Part shown: positions 8,924 to 15,776 of the stretch, piece after piece | How the letters are laid out: each line of letters starts with the position of its first letter | How positions within the stretch are numbered: position 1 is the stretch's first letter | From: a virus | Reading direction: 5' to 3' (one strand) | Length of the DNA stretch: 43,645 nucleotides | Virus record (IMG/VR): IMGVR_UViG_3300001847_000418 | Span: 1 to 43,645 of that record | Translations under genes and position numbers: made by a program | The notes under the pieces: model-generated | The model's input: the letters and a program-made list of their open reading frames with translations, nothing else | Database searches by the model: none | What the model was told of the DNA's origin: nothing

Positions 8924-9177
8924 TGGCCACCTTCGCCCCCGAACTCGTCATTGACCACGGCATTCAGCCTCAGATCGACGGTCATACAAACACCTTTCAG
9001 ACGCAGTACGACTACATCCCCGGAACATTAACCATGTACTGGAACGGCCAAGCTGCCGTCCACACCAAGGGGCTCTTGGAGTTGTCGCACAATACGTTCA
9101 TTCTCGAGCCCGATGTCCACGGCCAACTCCTCTACCCGACACCTGACGACAATGTATGGGTCACTTACATGGCCTAA
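8923..9177 (+). CDS. Small tail-fibre-associated protein
   Basis: An 84-residue beta-rich protein. The element 'Q.DYIPGTLTMYWNGQAAVH' followed by a strand and 'DNVWVTYM' resembles the phage tail-fibre module 'y.pGt..vylNG....' that ends many adhesins. The last 70 residues of the large fibre at 9198-12680 show the same layout (ANMMVWANGMMLTQGAGYDY). It probably forms a small capping or knob subunit of the fibre. Placement just before the fibre gene supports this; direct evidence of interaction is absent. Confidence 0.55.
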   Translation: MATFAPELVIDHGIQPQIDGHTNTFQTQYDYIPGTLTMYWNGQAAVHTKGLLELSHNTFILEPDVHGQLLYPTPDDNVWVTYMA

Positions 9178-9197
9178 CGTAGAGGAGATCGAACAGG

Positions 9198-12100
9198 ATG
9201 GCTTTCACCATTTTTGACTTGAAGAAACAAGTCAAAGCCCCCGCCACTTACCGTTCCGACATCGCTCGGGTAGACTTCCGCTCGCAGACGAACATGGAAG
9301 GTTTCTCCCATGTCCTGCTGAGCATGTTCGCAGACTTGCTGGGTGAGCAGGAGTTCGACACGGCTCCCGCTGACACCATCCACAGCCTGCATGGCCGGCT
9401 GAACACGGTTGAAGGCGATGATGCGACCTCTGGGTCTATCGCCAAGAGCCTGAAGGATGCCAAGGCTTACACGGACGGCGCCATCACCAGCTTGGTGAAC
9501 GGCGCTCCTGCCGTGCTCGACACTTTGAAAGAGATTGCTGATGCGTTGGGCAATGATCCCAACCTGAGCGGCACCCTTGCCACTCAGATCAGCGGTCTGG
9601 GTACTCGTCTCGACACCATCGAAGGTGACGCGCAAACTTCTGGCTCGATCCAGCACGCCCTGTCGCAGGCTGAAGCCTACACCGACAGCGAAGTGTCGAG
9701 CGAAGCGTCGGTTCGTGCCGCCGCTGATGCCAGCGTTCGTGCTGACCTGAGCGCCGAAGCCTCTCGGGCTGAGGATGCTGAAGCCAGCTTGGCCAATGCC
9801 GTGTCTGCGGAAGCCTCGGCCCGCGATGCTGCTGATGCCAGCGTTCAATCCAGCCTGTCCAGCGAAGTTAGCCGCGCCCAATCGGCGGAAGCCAGCTTGG
9901 CTGGTGAAATCTCGGCTGAAGCCTCGGCTCGGGATGCTGCTATCTCGGATGCGATGAACCAGGAAACCTCGGCGGCTGTCAGCCTTGCTGACGGTTTGGC
10001 TGCTGAGATCAGCCGGGCCACCTCGGCTGAAGAGTCGGTTGCTGTCAGCTTGGGTTGGGAAATCAGCCGTGCTCAAACGGCTGAAGTTGAACTGTATACC
10101 AGTTTGACTAATCACGAAAATGCCAACACTGATCCGCATGGTCAAACGCTGACTCAAACCAACATGCAAGTCAGCAACCAGCTCACGGTCGGTGACCCGA
10201 ACACGGGTGTCAACGCTCTGCGGATTGATCCGAATGGCCCAGATGGTATGGCGGTTGTCGTCGGTGACTACAACGCCTTTGCTGTTCAAGGGATGTCTGG
10301 TCTTGACGTTCGCCTGCCGGCCACGTTCCAGAAGTACGCTGCTTTTTACAACAATGTGAACTTTGTTGGGTACAATTCCAACGACCCAAGCCAAAGCGCG
10401 CTTGTTGACTTTGCGACTAATGCAAGATTTGAAGCCCCGGTTCAAATTGGTACTCTTGGGCAAAACAGCCCGATGGCTCCTGGGTTTGAAAGTTTCCTAG
10501 ATGCCGGTACTGCTACTTATGATAGTAACAGTGCGACGTTAACTGTAACCGGCACTACGAACGGCGGTAACGGTTGGGGTTACAAGGTTGGCACGATTGA
10601 TGCTAACCCCGCTAAAGGCACTTGGTCGGTGTCGGCGTCTATCTCTTCTAACGGCACTTTCTTAGGGTTTGTCAGCACGCCTACTCGTGCTAATCTTAAC
10701 AAAACCAGTCAAGATTTTGACCGGTTTGATTACGGGGTTACTGTTCAGTACGACCCGACTGTTCCTCAAACTGCGTCTTTGTCGTTGCAAACGCCCGGTG
10801 GCGAATACCAAGTCATTCAAGTGCCTAGTTGGCAACTTGGGGATGGAAACTGGTTTGACAATGAAAGTGGACGCCCGTATCCGCTAGAGTGCCGGTTTGA
10901 CCAGGGAAACAAACTCAAACTGCAAATGTCTCCTGCTGGGGTAGTTAGCGTTTGGGTCGGTCCTTATCAGTTGGCTGAGTTCACCACCGTTGCCGATGTT
11001 CGTTGGCTGAACGGCTCTAACGGCTGGTCGATTGTGGTGGGTGGCAATCAATACGGGTCTACTGATGATCACACCGTAAGCGGCTTGTCGGTTGTCACCG
11101 GCACCAATCAGACTGGTGATCCTGGTATTCTTGATGTTGAAACGGCTGCTAAGTTCGCTTATGATGTGTCGTTCAAAGGTCCGACGTTTACGGTTGGCGA
11201 CTTCAGCAGGCCGGATACCACCATCAACATCGGTGCCAGTGATACCCACCTTGTGAACTTGCACGGCTCTGTGCGGTTCAAAGGCTACAGCGTTGATGTT
11301 CAGAACTTCTTGTCTGCCAATCGCATGGGTTTTGATCGGATGTTTGGCCGAGAGGCTAATATCCGTGAAATCAACATTCGTGACAATGGTTGGATCTATG
11401 TTCCTGGGGGTGAAATCAACGTCGATGGCGGCGGTACGATTTACACTCAAAAGAACTTTGAAACCAACACGGGCGGCGACATCAAGGTTGGTAACGACCT
11501 TGTTTGGCGCAACTTTAACGGCAATCAAGGTAACGAAGTTCGTTTGATTGATTACCTCAATGGTATGAATCAAACGATCAACGACAATCAGAACAACGAC
11601 AACATGCGGATTGTTGATCTGAATGATCGTGTTACCACACTCGAAGGCTCGGCTGGAGTGTCTGGTTCGGTCGCCAACGCTCTGTCCGTGGCGGAAGCCT
11701 ATACCGATCAGAAGATCAGCGACCTCATCAATGGTGCGCCAGAAGCTCTGGACACCCTGAAGGAGCTGGCCGACGCCCTCGGTAACGACGCCAATCTGGC
11801 TGCGACGATCACGACGCAACTCGCCGGTGTCTCTAGCGACATCAGCGCCGAAGCGTCTGCTCGTACCTCGGCTGACGCCTCGCTGGAGTCCAGCCTGAGC
11901 ACCGAAGCCTCGGCCCGTACTGCTGCGGATGCCTCGCTGGCGTCTGACATCAGCTCCGAAGCGTCGGCTCGCGCTGCTGCGGTTTCCTTGGAAGCCTCCA
12001 GCCGTGTTGCTGGCGATGCTTCTCTGGAGAGCGCCCTCAGTGCTGAAGCGTCGGATCGGGCCGCCGCGGTTTCTTCCGAAGCCTCGGCTCGTATCGCTGC

Positions 12101-12680
12101 CGATACCTCGCTGGCGACCTCGGTTAACGCTGAGGCTTCGTCTCGGGCTGCCGCCGATGCCTCTCTGGCCTCGGATGTCAGCACGGAGGCTTCAGCCCGC
12201 GCTGCTGCTGTCTCGGCTGAAGCCTCTGCCCGCACTGCGGCTGATGCTTCCCTGGCCAGCGACCTGTCCAGCGAAACGTCTGCCCGTACTTCGGCTGACG
12301 CTTCTCTGACGGCGAGCATCAGCTCGGAGGCTTCGACCCGTACTGCTGCGGATGCGTCGCTCGCCAGCGATCTGTCTGCCGAAGTGTCGGCTCGTGCCAG
12401 CGAGATCACCCGCATCGAGGGTATGATTACCGACGTGTCGCCTGCCTTCGCTGTGACGGAGTTGACCTCCGATGCCGCAGTCGATGACACTATCACGGTT
12501 CCTGCCTACACCGTTGGTGCCGGCGCGAACATGATGGTGTGGGCGAACGGTATGATGCTCACCCAGGGTGCCGGTTACGACTACGTCGAAGTCGGTACTG
12601 TCGGGACCATCAGCACCACCATTCAGGTGAAGGTGCCGATGAACTCCGGTTGGGTCATCCGCACGCTGATCCTCAAGTAA
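9198..12680 (+). CDS. Large tail fibre with Ala/Ser-rich coiled-coil repeats
   Basis: A 1160-residue fibre with a GAGGAG site. Residues about 1-70 look like a virion-binding head. Two arms made of repeats such as EASARTAADASLASDL (about 160-300 and 880-1075) are expected to form a trimeric coiled-coil shaft. Each arm is preceded by a matching block (AYTD..I..L.NGAP..LDTLKE.ADALGND; nt about 9412-9612 and 11643-11843). The central part (about 300-810) is a beta-rich body with a lectin-like look. The C-terminal 75 residues contain the VWANGMMLTQG knob module. Codon choice in the central part is richer in T-ending codons than in the arms, suggesting module exchange. The likely role is receptor binding. 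Confidence 0.85.
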   Translation: MAFTIFDLKKQVKAPATYRSDIARVDFRSQTNMEGFSHVLLSMFADLLGEQEFDTAPADTIHSLHGRLNTVEGDDATSGSIAKSLKDAKAYTDGAITSLVNGAPAVLDTLKEIADALGNDPNLSGTLATQISGLGTRLDTIEGDAQTSGSIQHALSQAEAYTDSEVSSEASVRAAADASVRADLSAEASRAEDAEASLANAVSAEASARDAADASVQSSLSSEVSRAQSAEASLAGEISAEASARDAAISDAMNQETSAAVSLADGLAAEISRATSAEESVAVSLGWEISRAQTAEVELYTSLTNHENANTDPHGQTLTQTNMQVSNQLTVGDPNTGVNALRIDPNGPDGMAVVVGDYNAFAVQGMSGLDVRLPATFQKYAAFYNNVNFVGYNSNDPSQSALVDFATNARFEAPVQIGTLGQNSPMAPGFESFLDAGTATYDSNSATLTVTGTTNGGNGWGYKVGTIDANPAKGTWSVSASISSNGTFLGFVSTPTRANLNKTSQDFDRFDYGVTVQYDPTVPQTASLSLQTPGGEYQVIQVPSWQLGDGNWFDNESGRPYPLECRFDQGNKLKLQMSPAGVVSVWVGPYQLAEFTTVADVRWLNGSNGWSIVVGGNQYGSTDDHTVSGLSVVTGTNQTGDPGILDVETAAKFAYDVSFKGPTFTVGDFSRPDTTINIGASDTHLVNLHGSVRFKGYSVDVQNFLSANRMGFDRMFGREANIREINIRDNGWIYVPGGEINVDGGGTIYTQKNFETNTGGDIKVGNDLVWRNFNGNQGNEVRLIDYLNGMNQTINDNQNNDNMRIVDLNDRVTTLEGSAGVSGSVANALSVAEAYTDQKISDLINGAPEALDTLKELADALGNDANLAATITTQLAGVSSDISAEASARTSADASLESSLSTEASARTAADASLASDISSEASARAAAVSLEASSRVAGDASLESALSAEASDRAAAVSSEASARIAADTSLATSVNAEASSRAAADASLASDVSTEASARAAAVSAEASARTAADASLASDLSSETSARTSADASLTASISSEASTRTAADASLASDLSAEVSARASEITRIEGMITDVSPAFAVTELTSDAAVDDTITVPAYTVGAGANMMVWANGMMLTQGAGYDYVEVGTVGTISTTIQVKVPMNSGWVIRTLILK
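11844..12420 (+). repeat. Degenerate tandem repeat coding for fibre coiled coil
   Basis: About ten imperfect in-frame copies of a unit coding for EASAR-[TA]-AADASLAS-[DS]-[LIV] with insertions of a half unit (EASARAAAVS). A second, shorter array lies at about 9690-10080. The repeats differ mainly at third codon positions, so the protein repeat is more constant than the DNA, consistent with selection on the coiled coil. Confidence 0.75.
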
Positions 12681-12698
12681 GGGCTAGGTGCAAGACGG

Positions 12699-12728
12699 AG
12701 GGGGAGGCTTTTGGCCTCCCCCTCTTTC
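12699..12728 (+). terminator. Rho-independent terminator after tail fibre
   Basis: A perfect 10-bp stem (AGGGGGAGGC at 12699-12708, GCCTCCCCCT at 12714-12723) with a 5-base loop is followed by CTTTCC. It sits 18 bases past the fibre stop, before the gene on the opposite strand. On the other strand there is no T-run, so it acts mainly for rightward transcripts. Confidence 0.85.
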
Positions 12729-12743
12729 CTGCTGTAATTGGTG

Positions 12744-13088
12744 TTATTGATTCGCAGCTTCCGCAACGTCGGCGTCAACACCGCTCAGTTTGTTCTGTTC
12801 AGACGGTTTGAGCAGCATGGCCCAACCCTTCAGGTACTCCAGGGTTTTGTCGGACGGCGCGTTCACTGCGATGCTCTGACACACCGCTTCGGCAGCGACG
12901 GCGCGCAACGTGACATACCTCAGCAATTTGAGCATGCCAGCCCAACCGTCTTTCTTCTCATCGAAGCCGGTAATACCCATGGCGTCGATGACATCCTTCA
13001 AATGGCTGGACGGCTTGCGCTTCGGTGCGGGTTTCTTATCTGCGTCCTTGGTAACATCTCGCGTACTGCGATGCCGTGCGTCAGCCAT
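12744..13088 (-). CDS. Hypothetical basic protein, lone leftward gene
   Basis: A 114-residue protein. The ATG at 13088 is chosen because AAGGAGAT lies 6 bases upstream; the open frame extends further 5' without such a site. The N-terminus is basic (DKKPAPKRKPSSHLKDVIDA), followed by two helical stretches and an acidic end (DADVAEAANQ). It is the only leftward gene inside the rightward structural block and lies between the fibre terminator and an inverted repeat at 13190-13218, so it probably has its own promoter. A DNA-binding or regulatory role is possible but unproven; no family was recognised. Confidence 0.6.
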   Translation of the reverse strand: MADARHRSTRDVTKDADKKPAPKRKPSSHLKDVIDAMGITGFDEKKDGWAGMLKLLRYVTLRAVAAEAVCQSIAVNAPSDKTLEYLKGWAMLLKPSEQNKLSGVDADVAEAANQ

Positions 13089-13253
13089 ACCGATCTCCTT
13101 CATACTGAGCTGTTCAGTCACTAGGTTATCAGGCTTCCGGCAACAGTGCGATCGAACATGGCTTGAGTTATCATAGGTGGAGTCGGATTGGTGCAGCAGC
13201 TTCAGCAACTGCTGCACCGCCGACATCGCTGAACAGGACATAGGGGATGACCC
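13089..13253. promoter_or_regulatory. Divergent intergenic region with 10-bp inverted repeat
   Basis: This 165-base gap between divergent starts (13088 leftward, 13254 rightward) carries no credible gene. It contains a perfect inverted repeat (GGTGCAGCAG at 13190-13199, CTGCTGCACC at 13209-13218, 9-base spacer). On the - strand TATGAT lies near 13170-13175 and could be a -10 box, though no good -35 is visible. The layout suggests divergent promoters with an operator, or an RNA stem; both are inference. Confidence 0.4.
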
Positions 13254-13799
13254 GTGATTGCATATCCAGGCGGTGACGCTTACATATACCTAGACGTCAC
13301 GAGAAACGGCGAGCCGGTTGTCACCGAAACCCAACCGATGATTGTCGCTCTCATCCACGACGGTTTCAACATGCTCGCAAATCCCGTTGTTATGGGCAAT
13401 CTCGATGTCGGTCTTTATGTCGGTGCTATACCTATCCCGCCGAGTGCCCCGCAGGGTAACTATTTGGCGGTGATGCAGTTCCGGCGGTTGGGCAAGGACC
13501 GCCGTGAGACAGTCTACATCGATGTTGTGAAAGATGCGTCGTCGACACTCACCCCGATCATCAACTCCGTCAGGGATTTTGTCGAAGCACTCCTACCACA
13601 GAACACCCGTTACGAGTTTGTCCGCGCCGAGCAGAACGTACCTGCCAGGAACGTCGCCGCCGGTCGGTTGGACAAGATCAAGTTCATGCACAAGCACCCT
13701 GCCGATCAAGATTACACGACGCCGGTTGCTCAAGGTGAACGGTTGTTCGTCTACGAGACAGTCGGTGATGTCAACCCGATCATCGTGGAGGGCATGTAA
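13254..13799 (+). CDS. Putative baseplate / tail-tip protein
   Basis: A 181-residue protein with a GTG start preceded by AGGGGA at proper spacing. The N-terminal 90 residues read as an Ig-like beta sandwich (YIYLDVTRNGEPVVTETQP to RRETVYIDVV). The second half is more polar and ends in a compact beta segment. The downstream protein at 13924-14265 has a related-looking beta domain. The stop overlaps the next start (TAATG). A tail-tip or upper-baseplate role is inferred from fold impression and context. Confidence 0.55.
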   Translation: MIAYPGGDAYIYLDVTRNGEPVVTETQPMIVALIHDGFNMLANPVVMGNLDVGLYVGAIPIPPSAPQGNYLAVMQFRRLGKDRRETVYIDVVKDASSTLTPIINSVRDFVEALLPQNTRYEFVRAEQNVPARNVAAGRLDKIKFMHKHPADQDYTTPVAQGERLFVYETVGDVNPIIVEGM

Positions 13800-13924
13800 T
13801 GGACATCGGTGCATTCACCATCGCAACCGAAGGATTCATCAACTACACCAGTGCCGACTCACCGCCTGTTGAACTCGAGATCGCCGGTCACGACATCGAA
13901 CTGCTGTTTGTTGAGGATACCTGA
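13799..13924 (+). CDS. Short coupled ORF
   Basis: A 41-residue frame (MDIGAFTIATEGFINYTSAD... ending LLFVEDT) linked on both sides by overlaps: TAATG with the upstream gene and ATGA with the downstream gene. Codon composition looks like its neighbours. No motif was recognised. Perfect chaining of stops and starts is the main support. Confidence 0.5.
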   Translation: MDIGAFTIATEGFINYTSADSPPVELEIAGHDIELLFVEDT

Positions 13925-14265
13925 TGTCCTGTATCACACGAGTCTATTACAAGGGTGACCGTCGACCCAGTTTGAAACTGAAGTTGGTTACCCGTGATGT
14001 CACCGGTAACGTCATACCGGTTGACCTATCGACGGCAGCCTCGGTTACCTTCTCCATGTCGAAGTCTGGTAAGGATGGGGTGGCTCTGTTCACCAACAAC
14101 ATGACCATCCTCGAAGCGATCAACGGTATCGTTGTCTACCTGTGGCAAGACGGTGATCTCGGGACCGTCGGTAAGTACCGCGGTTGGATCACCGTCAACT
14201 GGACAGGCACGGAGAGGGAGACGAAGGGCGATCTTGAGATAACGGTCAAGCAACGCCCTGCCTAG
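13924..14265 (+). CDS. BppU-like baseplate protein, Ig-like domain
   Basis: A 113-residue protein, one beta domain. The pattern 'YKGDRRPSLKLKLVTRDVTG', then 'PVDLSTAASVTFSM', then 'NGIVVYLWQDGDL' and 'YRGWITVNW' matches the N-terminal domain of phage baseplate upper (BppU) proteins, in which a drive for 'd..p.l.~.l.d..G.pvdLt.a..v.f' is typical. It would contribute to the tail-tip scaffold that carries receptor-binding parts. It is the last gene of the rightward block; its stop lies 4 bases from the convergent thyX stop. Confidence 0.65.
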   Translation: MSCITRVYYKGDRRPSLKLKLVTRDVTGNVIPVDLSTAASVTFSMSKSGKDGVALFTNNMTILEAINGIVVYLWQDGDLGTVGKYRGWITVNWTGTERETKGDLEITVKQRPA

Positions 14266-14269
14266 TGTG

Positions 14270-15175
14270 CTACTCTAGGTTCGCTTCCTGCCACGGGACG
14301 CTCACACCCAGCCGTGCAGCCTTGGATTCAAACTCCATGCGCTCACGGCTGTGCTTCTTTAACCACCCAAATGAGTGTGCTTTGTCCATAGCTTCGCTCT
14401 GAGTACGGGATGCCAGGATCGCAACGTCCAACCGGGTGAGGGTCACCGCATCCAACCGGTAATCCACGAAGGCTTGCCATGTCTCGGGCATCCACTCGCT
14501 GACGATCTCGGCAATCGCCTCGGCATATACCCGGATCTCCTGCTGAGCATGGTCGTCCATCCGCAGTGACAGGAAGTGCAGCAGGTTGTGGACGTCAATC
14601 TTCCAGTAGAACTCGGTGTAGGTTGATAGAGGTAGGGCAATGCGGGCCTGCTCACGGGCGACACCCTTGTCGATTGCAATCGTGTAGGTGTCCTTGATCG
14701 ACGAGAACAGATCGGTGTATTCCGAGTCGATCATAAAGCCCAGCTGATGGGCACCGTCACTACCCTGCTTGTTCGTCGTCGACTGTGTGCGCCACCCTTC
14801 AGCACCGGGCAGGTAGAACTCGTCCTTGATCACGGAGTACCGACCGCTTACCTCGTTCAGCGAGGCTGTTCTGTGACGAATCCACTGACGTGCCACAAAG
14901 ATCGGCATCTTCAAATGGAGCTTGATTTCGCACTGTTCAAAGGGGCTGGTGTGCCGGTGCCGCATCAAGTAACGGATCAGGTTGCGGTTGTCACTTACCC
15001 GGCTGGTGCCTGGGCCGTAGCTGACACGGGCGGCATCGACTACAGCCGTGTCGTCACCCATCCAATCTACAAGTCGGACGAATCCATGGTCGAGAACCGG
15101 GATCGGTTCTTGGAAGGCTTTGTGCCAGGGGTTCGTTGCTTTGGTTGCCGTGATTTCTTCGGTGTCGGTAGGCAC
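14270..15175 (-). CDS. thyX: Flavin-dependent thymidylate synthase ThyX
   Basis: A 301-residue enzyme that makes dTMP from dUMP using methylene-tetrahydrofolate and FAD/NADPH. The ThyX signature RHRxxSxNExSxRY is complete: RHRTASLNEVSGRY at about 100-113. The N-terminal core (DDTAVVDAARVSYG, about 41-54) and RHTSPFEQ (about 74-81) also fit. The start is GTG at 15175 with a GAGG 10 bases upstream; it overlaps a possible small zinc-finger frame. It supplies thymidine for phage DNA synthesis and is the distal gene of the leftward replication block. Confidence 0.95.
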   Translation of the reverse strand: MPTDTEEITATKATNPWHKAFQEPIPVLDHGFVRLVDWMGDDTAVVDAARVSYGPGTSRVSDNRNLIRYLMRHRHTSPFEQCEIKLHLKMPIFVARQWIRHRTASLNEVSGRYSVIKDEFYLPGAEGWRTQSTTNKQGSDGAHQLGFMIDSEYTDLFSSIKDTYTIAIDKGVAREQARIALPLSTYTEFYWKIDVHNLLHFLSLRMDDHAQQEIRVYAEAIAEIVSEWMPETWQAFVDYRLDAVTLTRLDVAILASRTQSEAMDKAHSFGWLKKHSRERMEFESKAARLGVSVPWQEANLE

Positions 15176-15339
15176 GGTTGATCATCCTCACAGTCGTGAC
15201 GGTCATGTCGGTTGGGGTCGTAATCGAAATCGCTGGCATCCACCGTATTGACGGCAATGTAACCAGCGTCACTGTAAATCCAGGTTGCTTTCCTGCCGCA
15301 GATCGGGCAGTTTCCGGTCATCGGTGCTGGTCTGCTCAC
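15067..15339 (-). CDS. Possible small zinc-finger protein overlapping thyX start
   Basis: An open frame of 90 codons (GTG at 15339; ATG at 15321 is the alternative) coding for TGNCPICGRKATWIYSD and later RHDRHDCEDDQPC. The CxxC and the distal His/Cys cluster could hold one zinc ion. It overlaps thyX by 109 bases and the upstream frame by about 70, which is long for this compact genome, and no clear ribosome binding site is seen. The last 25 residues may be just a shadow of thyX. It fills an otherwise empty stretch 15176-15268. Confidence 0.4.
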   Translation of the reverse strand: MSRPAPMTGNCPICGRKATWIYSDAGYIAVNTVDASDFDYDPNRHDRHDCEDDQPCLPTPKKSRQPKQRTPGTKPSKNRSRFSTMDSSDL

Positions 15340-15565
15340 TTGTGCCGCCGTTCATTGCGAATCCTCGCTGAATGATACGACGGTAACGGTGCAGTTCAGA
15401 AGTCAGCCAGCACCAACTCCGGTAGATCGTGGACGAAACCCAGCCCATTCGCTTCAGGCTGGCTAGATGGTGCGGTTGGTCCACCCATCCACGGACTCGG
15501 TACAGGTTGCCGCTCAAGTTCACCACGTCTCCGACGACCTTGCTCGGTGGAATATAGGCGTCCAC
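15269..15565 (-). CDS. 3' part of a possibly frameshifted gene
   Basis: A frame of 98 codons from GTG 15565 (the frame itself is open up to ATG 15706). It reads like real protein: VDAYIPPSKVVGDVVNLSGN, then LYRVRGWVDQPHHLASLKRM and a Trp/Arg-rich helix (IYRSWCWLTSELHRYRR). There is no ribosome binding site at the GTG. The frame is offset by one base from the good N-terminal reading of 15396-15776, which loses protein character just where this one gains it. Together they look like one gene of about 165 codons interrupted by a +1 shift near 15560-15570. The 'YRVRGWV...L..MGW...' part might bind nucleic acid, but no family was recognised. Confidence 0.5.
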   Translation of the reverse strand: MDAYIPPSKVVGDVVNLSGNLYRVRGWVDQPHHLASLKRMGWVSSTIYRSWCWLTSELHRYRRIIQRGFAMNGGTSEQTSTDDRKLPDLRQESNLDLQ

Positions 15566-15776
15566 GGTACTTAACCGGATAGCCCGTCGTATGGTGAGCC
15601 TTCCGAAGGGCCATAAGTTTAAGACTAACTCCCTGCGATTGGGCATCGTTGATCTCCTCGGCGGTGAGCACCACCGGAAGCTGTCTGCCGCCGGTGATGC
15701 TCGCAAGAAACATCCGCTTATCTCGCCAGGGGTACAACGTCTCCCTTACAGCGTAGATGTGCGGCTCGTTATCCAT
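15396..15776 (-). CDS. Hypothetical protein, probable 5' part of a frameshifted gene
   Basis: A frame of 126 codons starting at ATG 15776, which overlaps the stop of the upstream gene by 8 bases. The first about 70 residues (MDNEPHIYAVRETLYPWRDK ... LPVVLTAEEINDAQSQG ... YPVKYR) look natural. After about residue 70 the sequence becomes Arg/Pro/Ser-rich (QGRRRRGELERQPVPSPWMG), typical of a wrong frame, while the neighbouring frame (15269-15565) looks coding. Real shift, sequencing error, programmed +1 frameshift or two overlapping genes cannot be separated here. Confidence 0.5.
   Translation of the reverse strand: MDNEPHIYAVRETLYPWRDKRMFLASITGGRQLPVVLTAEEINDAQSQGVSLKLMALRKAHHTTGYPVKYRGRLYSTEQGRRRRGELERQPVPSPWMGGPTAPSSQPEANGLGFVHDLPELVLADF

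Noticed and set aside
9174-10463. 429-codon open frame on the - strand
   Set aside because: It lies antisense to the Ala/Ser-repeat fibre gene; repeats without stops in that frame explain its length, and its Arg/Phe/Gly repeats mirror the fibre repeats.
10884-11819. 311-codon open frame on the - strand
   Set aside because: Antisense to the central part of the fibre, which has clear coding character on the + strand.
11844-12420. Repeat array that might be taken for CRISPR
   Set aside because: The units are in-frame protein-coding repeats without unique spacers of constant length.
11708-12496. 262-codon open frame on the - strand
   Set aside because: Antisense shadow of the second fibre repeat array; no ribosome binding site and extreme Ala/Ser composition.
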